From NCBI RefSeq assembly GCF_000830005.1, contig NZ_CP010407.1, positions 4,135,001 through 4,199,000 on the forward strand: DNA of 64,000 nucleotides, read 5' to 3'. The position numbers were made by a program, and so were the translations under genes. Origin of the DNA: Streptomyces vietnamensis (GTDB taxonomy: Bacteria > Actinomycetota > Actinomycetes > Streptomycetales > Streptomycetaceae). Position 1 is the stretch's first letter; each line of letters begins with the position of its first letter. The notes under the pieces were generated by a model that saw only the letters and a program-made list of their open reading frames with translations, was not told the DNA's origin and ran no database searches. Positions 1 through 8,309 of this stretch are shown in pieces.

Positions 1-173
1 GTCTGAAGACCGTCGAGGCCACCTGGGACAAGCAGGTCAAGACGCTCCTGGGCCGGCTCGCGTCCGAGAAGGCCGCCCTGCGCGCCACGGCCGGCACCTT
101 CGGCCAGCAGGAGCTCGACACCCGGGCCCGTATCGCGGGGGTCCAGCCGGCCTCCGGCATCACGAAGTACTGA
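1..173 (+). CDS. C-terminal fragment of a small alpha-helical protein (WXG100-like?)
   Basis: The reading frame is open from the window edge (first full codon at base 3) and stops at TGA 171-173. Only the last 56 residues are visible. They are charged and helical (Leu-Lys-Thr-Val-Glu at the left, ending Gly-Ile-Thr-Lys-Tyr) and lack membrane segments. Eleven bases separate it from the next gene, which carries a WXG motif, so this may be a small Esx-like partner. That role is inferred from context only, because the N-terminus is outside the window. Confidence 0.6.
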   Translation, partial: LKTVEATWDKQVKTLLGRLASEKAALRATAGTFGQQELDTRARIAGVQPASGITKY

Positions 174-184
174 GGGGGCGGACC

Positions 185-1642
185 GTGCTGACGTACTCCG
201 AGATCATGACGACCGATCTGGGCAAGCTCGCCACCGCCGCCGACAAGTGGGACGAGATGGCGGGCGAGCTGGGCAAGGTGGAGGAGCGCTACGGGGAGAG
301 CGTGCAGTCCCTGCCCACCTCGCAGGCCTGGCTGGGCGAGAGCGCGACCGCCGCCCACACCAACTTCACCGCCACGCGGTACGAGTACCAGGCGGCGCAG
401 ATCCAGGCCAAGGCCACGGCGACGCTGCTGCGGAACGCCCACGAGCAGTTCGTGGAGCTGAAGAAGCAGCTGGAGAACGCCCGCGCCGACGCGATCAAGG
501 CGGGCATGAAGGTCTCCGAGGAGGGGCGGGTCGCGTACGACTACGAGCGGCTCACTCCCCAGGAGCGCAGCGCCCTGCACCACGACCCGGACGGCGCGAA
601 GAGCGTCCGGGACGCCGAGGTCGCCTGGGCCGAGCACCTCGACAGCTGCGTCAAGGCCATGGACGTCGCCGACCAGGACCTGAAGAAGGACCTGGAGGCC
701 GTGGTCAAGGACGGCTACGGCAACAAGAACGACGAGACGCTCGGCACCGGCTTCAACGGTGACGCGGGCAAGGTCTCCGCGGCCGACGACAAGGCCAAGG
801 ACGACCGGATGAACCTGGCCTGGCTGAAGATGAAGGACGACGAGACGCTCGACGACTACGTCAAGCGCCTCCAGCACGACGGCATCGCCAAGCTCACCGG
901 CAACAAGGAACTCGCCGACCTGGTCCAGAAGTTCACGGAGGGGACCATCACGGCGGGCGCGTTCGCGAGCGCCCTGACGACCGCGGGCCTGTACTCGTAC
1001 AAGCTGTCCAAGGCGCTCCGGCCGCCGTTCGTGCACCCGACCGCGCCCGGCACCTTCCTGTCGAAGCAGTTCAACATGCGGCTCGCCGGGGCGGCTCCGG
1101 GCAGCCTGCTCAGCAAGGTCCCGCCGGGTCTCGCGACCGCGATCACCGGCTCCGACGAGGCCGCCATGTACGGCGGGTTCATGCGCAACGGCGCCTTCTT
1201 CATGCCGACGGCCGCCGAGGCCAACCTGCTGAAGGTCGCCCAGAACGGCGGCCTCGCCAACGCGGCCAAGGCGGCGGGCTTCCTGCGCGGCGCCGGTGTC
1301 GTCGGCGGTGTCGCGGCCACCGCGTACGGCGTGGCCAACCTCGCCACGTACAACACGGACATGATCAAGGCGGATCCGGCGAAGTTCGCCACGGACCTCA
1401 CCGGTACCGCCTTCAGCGCCTCGATGACGGCGCTGACCGTGGCCCCGAACCCGGTCACCCTCGGCCTCGCGGTCGGTACGGGCGTGGCGTACGGCGCGGC
1501 GCTGATCTGGGACAACCACGAGGCGATCGGGAAGGGTCTGGAGGCGGCCGGGGACTGGGTCGGCGACAAGGCGTCCGACATCGGGAACGGCATCAAGGAC
1601 GGCGCGAAGAAGCTCGGCAGCGCACTGAACCCCTTCGACTGA
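185..1642 (+). CDS. WXG-domain large protein, possible type VII (ESX) substrate
   Basis: 485 residues. The start is GTG preceded by a purine-rich GAGGGGGCGG site; an ATG at 206 is the alternative. The first 110 residues are helical and contain Ala-Trp-Leu-Gly-Glu-Ser near residue 50, a WXG turn as in Esx/LXG proteins. The middle is soluble and charged. The last 200 residues are Ala/Gly-rich and weakly hydrophobic, ending in an amphipathic Gly-Asp-Lys-Ala-Ser-Asp-type tail. The size and the N-terminal helical hairpin with WXG fit a large ESX substrate or polymorphic-toxin scaffold. No catalytic toxin domain is recognised. It probably forms an operon with the two following genes (gaps of 17 and 31 bases). 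Confidence 0.7.
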   Translation: MLTYSEIMTTDLGKLATAADKWDEMAGELGKVEERYGESVQSLPTSQAWLGESATAAHTNFTATRYEYQAAQIQAKATATLLRNAHEQFVELKKQLENARADAIKAGMKVSEEGRVAYDYERLTPQERSALHHDPDGAKSVRDAEVAWAEHLDSCVKAMDVADQDLKKDLEAVVKDGYGNKNDETLGTGFNGDAGKVSAADDKAKDDRMNLAWLKMKDDETLDDYVKRLQHDGIAKLTGNKELADLVQKFTEGTITAGAFASALTTAGLYSYKLSKALRPPFVHPTAPGTFLSKQFNMRLAGAAPGSLLSKVPPGLATAITGSDEAAMYGGFMRNGAFFMPTAAEANLLKVAQNGGLANAAKAAGFLRGAGVVGGVAATAYGVANLATYNTDMIKADPAKFATDLTGTAFSASMTALTVAPNPVTLGLAVGTGVAYGAALIWDNHEAIGKGLEAAGDWVGDKASDIGNGIKDGAKKLGSALNPFD

Positions 1643-1659
1643 GCAGGAGCCTGAAAGAG

Positions 1660-2268
1660 ATGCACACGCACGTCACGCCGTTCGACCTCCAGGCGTGGAA
1701 GGAGGGCAACCGGCACGACTACCGGGCCGGCTGGAAGGGCGTCTCGCCGGAGTTCGGCGAGATCACGCTGACCTGTCCCCTCCCCCGCACCTCTCCCGAG
1801 TCGCTCGTCTCGGAGGTGCGCGGCGGGCAGCTGCCGACCGCCTCCTTCGAGGCGCGCGGGATGCACGTCGAGGGGATGAAGCTGCCGGGCCTGAACCGGT
1901 CCACGCTGCGGGTCGGCGACCGGGTCGTGTACGTGGAGCGGAACCGTTTCGGCGCGACCCTGGAGCAGCGTGCCCTGGCGATGCGGTACGCGGGCGACCA
2001 CTACCGGCTCACGGCCCTCGACAAGCACGGCTACGTCCTGAGCCGCGCCGCGGACGACGAGGACCCCGGCGTCCGGATCACCGTCCGCGAGGGCGGGCGC
2101 GGCAAGAACCGCAGGCTCTCCGTGCACGTCGACGGGCGGGCCGAGGGCGGGGACCTGTCGCTCGCCCTGGTCTTCGCGGGCGTCGACCGCTCCACCCTGA
2201 CGCAGCTCGGCGCGGTGAAGGCCGGCATCTCCCGCGTGACCCATTTCTGGACCGAGTCCCAGTACTGA
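1660..2268 (+). CDS. hypothetical protein in the WXG gene cluster
   Basis: 202 residues with an ATG start; the spacer upstream contains AGGAG. I do not recognise a family. The sequence is soluble, mostly beta-like, with many Arg residues, no signal peptide and no membrane segment. It follows the WXG-type protein by 17 bases and precedes another unrecognised gene by 31 bases, so the three are likely co-transcribed. Position next to a putative secreted protein would fit a partner, immunity or chaperone role, but nothing in the sequence proves this. Confidence 0.65.
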   Translation: MHTHVTPFDLQAWKEGNRHDYRAGWKGVSPEFGEITLTCPLPRTSPESLVSEVRGGQLPTASFEARGMHVEGMKLPGLNRSTLRVGDRVVYVERNRFGATLEQRALAMRYAGDHYRLTALDKHGYVLSRAADDEDPGVRITVREGGRGKNRRLSVHVDGRAEGGDLSLALVFAGVDRSTLTQLGAVKAGISRVTHFWTESQY

Positions 2269-2299
2269 CCTTCCGACCTCTCTGACGATTGAGCGATTC

Positions 2300-3118
2300 A
2301 TGCCTTCCTTCGACGTGACCCGATCCCGCTTCCGGCTGAGCGACGACGAGGTCTTCGTCCTCGCCCAGCTGGCGACCGGTCAGCAGGTCCCCGAGTCCCT
2401 GGCGGCCGCGGCGGCGCGGCTGCGGGACGCCGGGCTCGCCAACGAGGCGGGGGAGCTGTCCGCGCTCCTGCTGCCGCTGATGAAGACCCTGGTCCATCCG
2501 TCCGTGATCGTCTCCCTCGAGGCGGGCGGCCGGCAGGGCGTCCTGCACCACGGGATGCTGATCGGCGACGAGCACGTCGTCTGCCACGAGACCTGGCCGG
2601 GCCAGGAGGAGGCGGAGTACCGGCTCGTGGAGCCGAGGACCGTGGTGTGGACGCTCGCCGACCTGATCGCCCTGCGCCAGTCGGACGGGGACGCGGCCGA
2701 GGAGGTCGTGGAGACGACGACGGGCGTCCTGGAGGCGGGGCTCGCGGCCCTGGAGAAGGCCTCCTCGACGCCGGGCGCGGACGAGCGGGTCCTGGTCGCG
2801 GAGGCGCTGCGCGCCGCGGGAGGCGTCGAGATCGCCCCGCGGCTCGCGGAGCTGATCGTGGAGCTGCGGTCCCAGTGGCGCATGACGGCCGCCTGGCAGG
2901 GCGCCCAGGAGGGCGCGCAGGGCGTGGTCGCGCGCGCGGCGGCGGCCTGGGACTGCGGGCCGCTCGGCTACTGGCTGCGGGAGCTCCCCGCCGAACCGAT
3001 GGCGGAGGGCGCCGCCTCGGAGGGCGACCCGTTCCGGCTGCGTCGGGTCGCCGCGAAGCGGATCTGGCAGGAGCTGACGGCGCTGCTGCCGGACGCGGCG
3101 GAGCTGGCCGCGTCCTAG
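2300..3118 (+). CDS. hypothetical protein, possibly EspG-like ESX chaperone
   Basis: 272 residues with an ATG start. Residues 10-80 (Leu-Ser-Asp-Asp-Glu-Val-Phe-Val-Leu, then Leu-Arg-Asp-Ala-Gly-Leu, then a Leu-rich helix ending in His-Pro-Ser-Val-Ile-Val) follow the spacing seen in EspG-type ESX chaperones: L..LG..P.P, a rGL turn, then a helix and a beta strand. The rest is Ala/Glu-rich helix. The length (about 250-290 in EspG) and the neighbouring WXG gene support the idea, but similarity is at pattern level only. The alternative is an unrelated actinobacterial hypothetical protein. Confidence 0.6.
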   Translation: MPSFDVTRSRFRLSDDEVFVLAQLATGQQVPESLAAAAARLRDAGLANEAGELSALLLPLMKTLVHPSVIVSLEAGGRQGVLHHGMLIGDEHVVCHETWPGQEEAEYRLVEPRTVVWTLADLIALRQSDGDAAEEVVETTTGVLEAGLAALEKASSTPGADERVLVAEALRAAGGVEIAPRLAELIVELRSQWRMTAAWQGAQEGAQGVVARAAAAWDCGPLGYWLRELPAEPMAEGAASEGDPFRLRRVAAKRIWQELTALLPDAAELAAS

Positions 3119-3187
3119 CACCTGTCCGACCGTTCCCGTCGGGTCCGGCCCGCCCGGCCTGATCCGACGCGAATGGTCAGACGGGCC

Positions 3188-4303
3188 CTAGTCGGTCTCC
3201 TTCTTTCCCCCGTACGGCTCGAAGGCGATGACGTCCAGCGGGTCCTCGTGGGGGCGTACGAGGCCGGGGAGGCCTTCCGTGCGGAGTTCGCCGCGCAGCC
3301 AGGCGAGCAGGGTCCCGGTGAGGGTGCCGGTGAGCGGTGGGCCCTGGCCGGCGTGGCGCGGGACGACGATCAGGGGCCAGTCGTCGGGGGTGTCGCCCTC
3401 GGTGAGCCAGCACAGCTGGTCGCCGTCGATGGAGTCGGCGAAGGGCAGGAAGCCGCCGGGTTCGGGCCAGGCGGCCAGCGGGTTGTACTGGGGGAAGTCG
3501 GCACGGTGGCCGCGGTAGGTGTCGCCGTACCACTCGGCCCAGGGGGCGAGGTCGTACTGCCCGGTGCCCAGCGGGGCCCTGAAGCGCAGCCACTGGACCC
3601 ACTCGCCTCCGCCGTACGTCTCCATCAGGCGGACGTACTCGGTGGGGAGGCGGGTGCCGAGACGCTCGTACAGCCACTCCCAGCTCTGCTCGCCGAGGTA
3701 CGGCTCGGCGGGCGGCGGAAGCAGGGCGGTGAGGGTGTCGAAGCCGGTGGCACCGGAGACGAGCGCGGCCCGCTGTGCGGGGGTCGGTTCCGGCCGGCGG
3801 GCCGGCGGGGTCCAGGCGTACGCCTCGTCGCCGGCGAGGCCGCTGCGGGCGAGGGCGGGGCGCAGGCCGTCGGAGACGAAGCCGGCGAGGGTGGGCAGGA
3901 GGGTGGTGCCGGGGCGGCGCCAGGGGTCCTTGCCGGCGTTCGCGAGGTTCTGCACGTGGACGACGACGGGCCACTGGTCGGGGTCGTCGGAGGCCGTCGT
4001 GTCCCAGAACAGGGTGTCGGACGCGCGGGTGGCGCCGAAGGGGAGGACACCGGGGGCGGCCCGGCGGCCCTCCTCGACGAAGGCGCCGTAGTCGAACCAG
4101 CCGCCGGCCCGGTCGAACGGCGTGTGCAGCCAGAGCCGTTCGCCGATGTCGAGCGGGCCGTACGCGGTGGCGATCGCTTTGTAGTCGGCGGGCAGGCGGA
4201 GGCCCAGCCACTCCTCGACGGCGTCCCAGTCGACGGGCGGGGCGGGCGCCTCGGGCGGCGGGCCGAAGAGCTCGGCGAAGGCGGCGAGGGCCGTGTCGTT
4301 CAC
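3188..4303 (-). CDS. tandem SMI1/KNR4 (SUKH) family protein
   Basis: 371 residues. Two SUKH-like repeats are visible: about residues 20-190 (Trp-Asp-Ala-Val-Glu-Glu-Trp-Leu-Gly...Leu-Pro-Ala-Asp-Tyr) and 195-360 (Trp-Glu-Trp-Leu-Tyr-Glu-Arg-Leu-Gly...Leu-Pro-Thr-Glu-Tyr). SUKH proteins often act as immunity proteins to nuclease or deaminase toxins, but many are stand-alone and of unknown role. The GTG start at 4303 overlaps the stop of the upstream nitrilase gene by four bases (GTGA), so the two are translationally coupled. No toxin gene lies beside it. Confidence 0.75.
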   Translation of the reverse strand: MNDTALAAFAELFGPPPEAPAPPVDWDAVEEWLGLRLPADYKAIATAYGPLDIGERLWLHTPFDRAGGWFDYGAFVEEGRRAAPGVLPFGATRASDTLFWDTTASDDPDQWPVVVHVQNLANAGKDPWRRPGTTLLPTLAGFVSDGLRPALARSGLAGDEAYAWTPPARRPEPTPAQRAALVSGATGFDTLTALLPPPAEPYLGEQSWEWLYERLGTRLPTEYVRLMETYGGGEWVQWLRFRAPLGTGQYDLAPWAEWYGDTYRGHRADFPQYNPLAAWPEPGGFLPFADSIDGDQLCWLTEGDTPDDWPLIVVPRHAGQGPPLTGTLTGTLLAWLRGELRTEGLPGLVRPHEDPLDVIAFEPYGGKKETD

Positions 4304-5109
4304 GAGACGCGGCCGGTCCGGCGCGGTGCCGCGATCCCCAGGACCCGGTCCTTCAGTGCCGGGAACTGTTCCCGGGTGGCCCTGACCTTCGCCGGGTCGA
4401 GGACGACCCGCAGGATCTCCTCGTCGGGACCGGCCTCCGCGAGGGTCTCGCCCCAGGGGTCGACGACGATCGAGTGCCCGGCCTGCTCCACGCCCGCGTG
4501 GGTGCCGGCGGTGCCGCAGGCGAGGACGTACGCCTGGTTCTCGACGGCCCGGGCCCGCGCGAGGAGCGTCCAGTGGGCACGGCGGAGGGCGGGCCAGCCG
4601 GCCGGGACGACGAAGGCCTGGGCGCCGGCGTCGACGAGGCCGCGGAAGAGCTCGGGGAAGCGCAGGTCGTAGCAGGTGGCGACGCCGACGGTGAGGAGCG
4701 GCAGGTCGACGGTGACGAGGTCCTCGCCGGCGGCCATGAGGACGGCCTCGCCCTTGTCGAAGCCGAAGCGGTGGATCTTGCGGTAGGAGGCGGCGAGTTC
4801 GCCGTCGGGGGAGAGGAGGAGCGAGGTGTTGTAGAGGGCGCCGCCCTCCGCCTCGACGAAGGAGCCGGCGTGCAGCCAGACCCCGGCGTCGCGGGCGGCG
4901 GCCGCCATGGCCCGGTGGGTGGGGCCGTTCAGCGGTTCGGACTCGGCGGCGAAGAGGTCGGAGGCGAAGGCCCCGACGGTCCACAGTTCCGGAAGGACCA
5001 CGAGGTCGGCGCGGCCGGATTCCTCCCGTACGAGCCGCGCCACGCGGGCGCGACGTGCTTCGACCGGTTCGTCCGGGTCTACCGCGATCTGGATCAGCGA
5101 GGCGCGCAC
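4300..5109 (-). CDS. carbon-nitrogen (nitrilase superfamily) hydrolase
   Basis: 269 residues, the usual length for the omega-amidase/Nit2 branch. The catalytic triad is visible: Glu in Leu-Pro-Glu-Leu-Trp (about residue 41), Lys in Tyr-Arg-Lys-Ile-His-Arg-Phe (about 110) and Cys in Ala-Thr-Cys-Tyr-Asp-Leu-Arg-Phe-Pro-Glu (about 145). It should hydrolyse a small amide such as a 2-oxo acid omega-amide in the cytoplasm; the substrate cannot be read from sequence. The start is GTG at 5109. It is the first gene of a two-gene operon with the SUKH protein. Confidence 0.85.
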   Translation of the reverse strand: MRASLIQIAVDPDEPVEARRARVARLVREESGRADLVVLPELWTVGAFASDLFAAESEPLNGPTHRAMAAAARDAGVWLHAGSFVEAEGGALYNTSLLLSPDGELAASYRKIHRFGFDKGEAVLMAAGEDLVTVDLPLLTVGVATCYDLRFPELFRGLVDAGAQAFVVPAGWPALRRAHWTLLARARAVENQAYVLACGTAGTHAGVEQAGHSIVVDPWGETLAEAGPDEEILRVVLDPAKVRATREQFPALKDRVLGIAAPRRTGRVS

Positions 5110-5264
5110 ACTACCACCGTCCTGGCATTCGAGCCGTCAACACCGGCCTACGATCGTCACACGAAAGCACTGCCGGGGTGCCTTCGGGCAGCGTAACTTA
5201 GCGTCCGAGCCTCCCACCCAGTCGTGTTTTCAGCCCGCGCACCGAAGAACCGCCGAGGGGTCCC

Positions 5265-6092
5265 GTGACCGTCCATCCCAGCCTCCAGAACTACGCCGAC
5301 GCCTGGACCCATTCCATCGAGGCGATAGCCGAGCTGGTACAGCCCCTCGTGGAGGGCGAATGGAACCGGCCGACCCCGTGCATCGGCTGGTCGGTGCGGG
5401 ACATCGTGTCCCACGTGATCGGCATGGAGACGGAGATGCTCGGCGACCCTCGGCCGATCCACTCCCTGCCCCGCGACCTGTACCACGTGCGCAGTGACTT
5501 CGCCCGCTACATGGAGGTCCAGGTCGATGTGCGGCGGCACCACACCGCCCCGGAGATGACCTCGGAGCTGGAGTACATCCTCATCCGGCGGGCCCGGCAG
5601 CTCCGCAACGAGAGCCGCTCCCCCGAGCATCTGATCCGCGCTCCCCTCGGCGCCGAGCAGACCCTCGAACTCGGCTACCGGGACCGTGCCTTCGACGTGT
5701 GGGTGCACGAGCAGGACCTGCGGACGGCGCTCGGCGTGCCGGGCAACCTGGACTCGGCGGGTGCGCTCGTGGCCCGGGACGTGCTCCTGGAGGCGCTGCC
5801 GAAGGTGATCGCGCAGGACGCGGGGGCGCCCGCGTCCTCGGCGGTGGTGCTCGACGTGACCGGTCCTGTGGAGTTCCTGCGGACGGTACGGGTCGACGCG
5901 GAGGGGCGCGGTTCGATCGACGGGGCGCCGTCCCTCGGCCCCGCGGTGACCCTCGCGACGGACTGGGAGACGTTCGTACGCCTCGCCTGCGGCCGGGTCC
6001 GGCCGGCCGAGGTGGCCGACCGGGTCAAGATCGAGGGCGACGAGGGCCTCGCGGCGGCGATCCTGGACAACTTCGCGGTGACGCCCCGCTGA
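5265..6092 (+). CDS. maleylpyruvate isomerase family mycothiol-dependent enzyme
   Basis: 275 residues with a GTG start. The N-terminal 150 residues are a DinB-like four-helix metal domain (Trp-Ser-Val-Arg-Asp-Ile-Val-Ser-His, then Phe-Asp-Val-Trp-Val-His-Glu-Gln-Asp). The C-terminal part resembles the MDMPI/SCP2-like domain (Phe-Val-Arg-Leu-Ala-Cys-Gly-Arg). In actinobacteria such proteins use mycothiol as thiol cofactor; the substrate here is unknown. It converges with the MFS gene, and its stop codon is the first base of the 37-bp tandem repeat at 6092. Confidence 0.8.
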   Translation: MTVHPSLQNYADAWTHSIEAIAELVQPLVEGEWNRPTPCIGWSVRDIVSHVIGMETEMLGDPRPIHSLPRDLYHVRSDFARYMEVQVDVRRHHTAPEMTSELEYILIRRARQLRNESRSPEHLIRAPLGAEQTLELGYRDRAFDVWVHEQDLRTALGVPGNLDSAGALVARDVLLEALPKVIAQDAGAPASSAVVLDVTGPVEFLRTVRVDAEGRGSIDGAPSLGPAVTLATDWETFVRLACGRVRPAEVADRVKIEGDEGLAAAILDNFAVTPR

Positions 6093-6239
6093 CCTGTCAG
6101 ACGGGCACGCGCACGGCCTCGACGCGGGACCTGCCAGACGGGTACGCGCACGGCCTCGACGCGGGACCTGTCAGACGGGCACGTGCACGGCCTCGACGCG
6201 GGACCTGTCAGACGGGCACGTGCACGGCCTCGACGCGGC
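6092..6239. repeat. four-copy 37-bp tandem repeat spanning the MFS gene stop codon
   Basis: Four head-to-tail units start at 6092, 6129, 6166 and 6203. Units 3 and 4 are identical; units 1 and 2 differ at a few bases. Read on the minus strand each unit encodes Arg-Val-Glu-Ala-Val-(His/Arg)-Val-Pro-Val followed by TGA, which is the C-terminus and stop of the MFS transporter. The transporter stops in unit 4; in unit 2 the stop is changed to TGG. The period is not a multiple of three. There are no spacers, so it is not a CRISPR array. Confidence 0.9.
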
Positions 6240-7500
6240 TCGCGACGAGCCGCTCCCGCTCCCTGCGGTGGGTGCGGGCCTTGAGGCGGAGGATCTGCAC
6301 GACGCCGAGGGCCTCCAGGACGAAGACCGAGGAGAACGCGATCCGGTAGTCGTCGCCGGTCGCGTCGAGCAGCACGCCCACGGCGAGCAGCGTCGTCATC
6401 GAGGCGACGAAACCGCCCATGTTGACGATGCCGGAGGCGGTGCCCTGACGCTCCGGCGGGTTGGCCGGGCGGGCGAAGTCGAAGCCGATCATCGAGGCCG
6501 GTCCGCAGGCGCCGAGGACCAGGCAGAGGGTGACGAGCAGCCACATCGGTGCGTGGCCGGGGTACGCGAGGGTGGTCCCCCACAGCAGGGCGGTGGCCGC
6601 GACCGTACCGAGGGCGAGCGGGGCACGGGCCGCGTGGTGGCGGGCGATGATCTGCCCGTACGCGAGGCCGACGACCATGTTCGACAGGACGACCAGGGTG
6701 AGCAGCGTCCCCGCGGTGGGCCGGGACAGGCCCTGCGCCTCGACGAGGTACGGCAGGCCCCAGAGCAGCAGGAACACCATGGCCGGGAACTGGGTGGTGA
6801 AGTGCACCCACATGCCGAGCCGGGTGCCGGGCTCGCGCCAGGACTCGGCGATCTGGCGGCGGACGAAGGCGGCGCCCGCGTGCGAGGCCGGCTCCGGCTC
6901 GTACCCCTCGGGGTGGTCCTTGAGGAGGAGCAGCAGCAGGACGAGGACGACGACGCCGGCGAGGGAGCTGCCGACGAAGGTGGTCGTCCAGCCGAGGCCG
7001 TGCAGGGCGCGGGCGATGAAGACGGTGGAGACGAGGTTGCCGGCCATGCCGAAGAGGGCGGCGACCTGGCCGATGAGCGGGCCGCGGCGGGCGGGGAACC
7101 AGCGGCTGCCGAGCCGCAGGACGCTGATGAAGGTCATGGCGTCGCCGCAGCCGAGGAGGGCGCGGGAGGCGAGGGCCGTGCCGTACGAGGGGGAGAGCGC
7201 GAAGCCCAGCTGGCCGGCGGTGAAGAGGACGACGCCGAGGGCGAGGACCTTCTTGGTGCCGAGCCGGTCGACCATGAGGCCGACGGGTATCTGCATGCCC
7301 GCGTAGACGAGCAGCTGAAGTATGGAGAAGGTGGAGAGCGCGGAGGCGTTGACGTCGAAGCGGTCGGCGGCGTCGAGTCCGGCGACGCCCAGGGACGTGC
7401 GGAAGATGACGGCGACGAAGTAGACGGCGACGCCGACGCCCCAGACGAGGGCGGCGCGCTTCCCGCCGGGCGGGTCTCCGGGCAGGGACGGGGCGCTCAC
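6208..7500 (-). CDS. MFS transporter
   Basis: 430 residues with about 12 hydrophobic segments. The MFS motif A-like loop is visible (Gly-Leu-Met-Val-Asp-Arg-Leu-Gly-Thr-Lys-Lys, about residues 73-83). The central loop after segment 6 carries Lys-Asp-His-Pro-Glu-Gly. The general pattern fits anion or organic-acid MFS importers, but the substrate is not identifiable. The GTG start at 7500 overlaps the upstream GntR gene by four bases, so the regulator probably controls it. The last nine codons and stop are repeated downstream (see 6092-6239). Confidence 0.85.
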   Translation of the reverse strand: MSAPSLPGDPPGGKRAALVWGVGVAVYFVAVIFRTSLGVAGLDAADRFDVNASALSTFSILQLLVYAGMQIPVGLMVDRLGTKKVLALGVVLFTAGQLGFALSPSYGTALASRALLGCGDAMTFISVLRLGSRWFPARRGPLIGQVAALFGMAGNLVSTVFIARALHGLGWTTTFVGSSLAGVVVLVLLLLLLKDHPEGYEPEPASHAGAAFVRRQIAESWREPGTRLGMWVHFTTQFPAMVFLLLWGLPYLVEAQGLSRPTAGTLLTLVVLSNMVVGLAYGQIIARHHAARAPLALGTVAATALLWGTTLAYPGHAPMWLLVTLCLVLGACGPASMIGFDFARPANPPERQGTASGIVNMGGFVASMTTLLAVGVLLDATGDDYRIAFSSVFVLEALGVVQILRLKARTHRRERERLVASRVEAVHVPV

Positions 7501-8171
7501 CGGGCCTCACCCCGGACCAGGACCTTGACCCAGCTGAGGTGCTGGCGGACGCAAGTAGCGGCGCCCTCGACGTCGCCGGCCTTGATGCGGTCGAGGATCT
7601 CGGCGTGCTCGGTGATGTTCTTGGCGACGCGGTCCGGCTGGGACTGCATCACGGCGACGCCCATGCGCAACTGGCGGTCGCGGAGCTGGTCGTAGAGGCG
7701 GGCGAGGATCTGGTTGCCGGCGTGCTTGACGATCTCGGCGTGGAAGCAGCGGTCGGTGACGGCGACCTCGGCGAGGTCCCCCGCCTCGGCGCGCCGCTTC
7801 TGCTCCTCCAGGAGCTCTTCGAGGCGGGCGATCAGGGCGGCGGGCGCGGGCACGGCCCGGCGGACGGCGAACTCCTCGACGAGCAGCCGGGTCTCGACGA
7901 CGTCGGCGATCTCCTGCGCGGAGACGGCGAGGACGAGGGCGCCCTTCTTCGGGTAGAGCTTGAGGAGCCCTTCCATCTCCAGCTTGAGCAGCGCCTCGCG
8001 GACGGGGGTGCGGGACACCCCGACGGCCTGGGCGAGTTCGCCCTCGGTGAGGAGGGTCCCTCCCTCGTAACGCCGGTCGAGCACGGCCTGCTTGACGTGC
8101 ATGTAGACGCGGTCGGCGGCGGGGGGCTGCTTCGTGGGCAGGGGGGCGGGACCGGCTGGCGCTGATGGCAT
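7497..8171 (-). CDS. GntR family (FCD/FadR-type) transcriptional regulator
   Basis: 224 residues. Residues 20-85 are a GntR winged helix (Leu-Ala-Gln-Ala-Val-Gly-Val-Ser-Arg-Thr-Pro-Val-Arg-Glu-Ala-Leu), and residues 90-210 form an all-helical FCD ligand domain with likely metal-binding Asp and His residues (Asp-Arg-Cys-Phe-His; Glu-His-Ala-Glu-Ile). ATG at 8171 is chosen because the family match starts just after it; an extension to 8288 would be non-conserved and run into the terminator and parS site. It is cotranscribed with the MFS transporter (GTGA overlap). Two CTGTTG direct repeats lie about 20-35 bases upstream of the start and could be an operator. Confidence 0.87.
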   Translation of the reverse strand: MPSAPAGPAPLPTKQPPAADRVYMHVKQAVLDRRYEGGTLLTEGELAQAVGVSRTPVREALLKLEMEGLLKLYPKKGALVLAVSAQEIADVVETRLLVEEFAVRRAVPAPAALIARLEELLEEQKRRAEAGDLAEVAVTDRCFHAEIVKHAGNQILARLYDQLRDRQLRMGVAVMQSQPDRVAKNITEHAEILDRIKAGDVEGAATCVRQHLSWVKVLVRGEAR

Positions 8172-8247
8172 GCGCACAGCATAGATACAACAGGGGTGCA
8201 ACAGACAGCCGCGTCCGCATCTTGGACTCCTTACGGGAGCCGAAAAC

Positions 8248-8285
8248 AAACATCCGGTGGCGGCTGGTGCCACCACCGGATGTTT
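8248..8285 (-). terminator. intrinsic terminator of the first bkd operon
   Basis: A perfect 13-bp stem (8248-8260 with 8273-8285) and a 12-base loop lie just after the E2 gene. On the minus strand the stem is followed by TTTGTTTT, giving a classical factor-independent terminator, which is uncommon in such GC-rich DNA. Its upstream arm overlaps the parS palindrome. Confidence 0.8.
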
Positions 8286-8295
8286 CACGTGAAAC
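8282..8295. promoter_or_regulatory. parS: parS site (ParB binding), perfect 14-bp palindrome
   Basis: GTTTCACGTGAAAC is an exact match to the Streptomyces parS consensus to which ParB binds during chromosome segregation. Such sites cluster around the replication origin. It sits in the gap between the GntR gene and the first bkd operon, fused to the arm of the operon terminator. Confidence 0.93.
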
Positions 8296-8309
8296 GGTCA
8301 CATGGGGCG

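Noticed and set aside
3173..4672. Long plus-strand open frame opposite the SUKH and nitrilase genes
   Set aside because: It is a codon-bias shadow of the minus-strand genes, which carry clear motifs; its product is Gly/Arg/Ala low complexity.
6092..6239. CRISPR array
   Set aside because: The 37-bp units are directly abutting with no spacers, and no cas gene is near.
8172..8288. N-terminal extension of the GntR regulator
   Set aside because: It would read through the promoter, terminator and parS; Cys-rich and not family-like.
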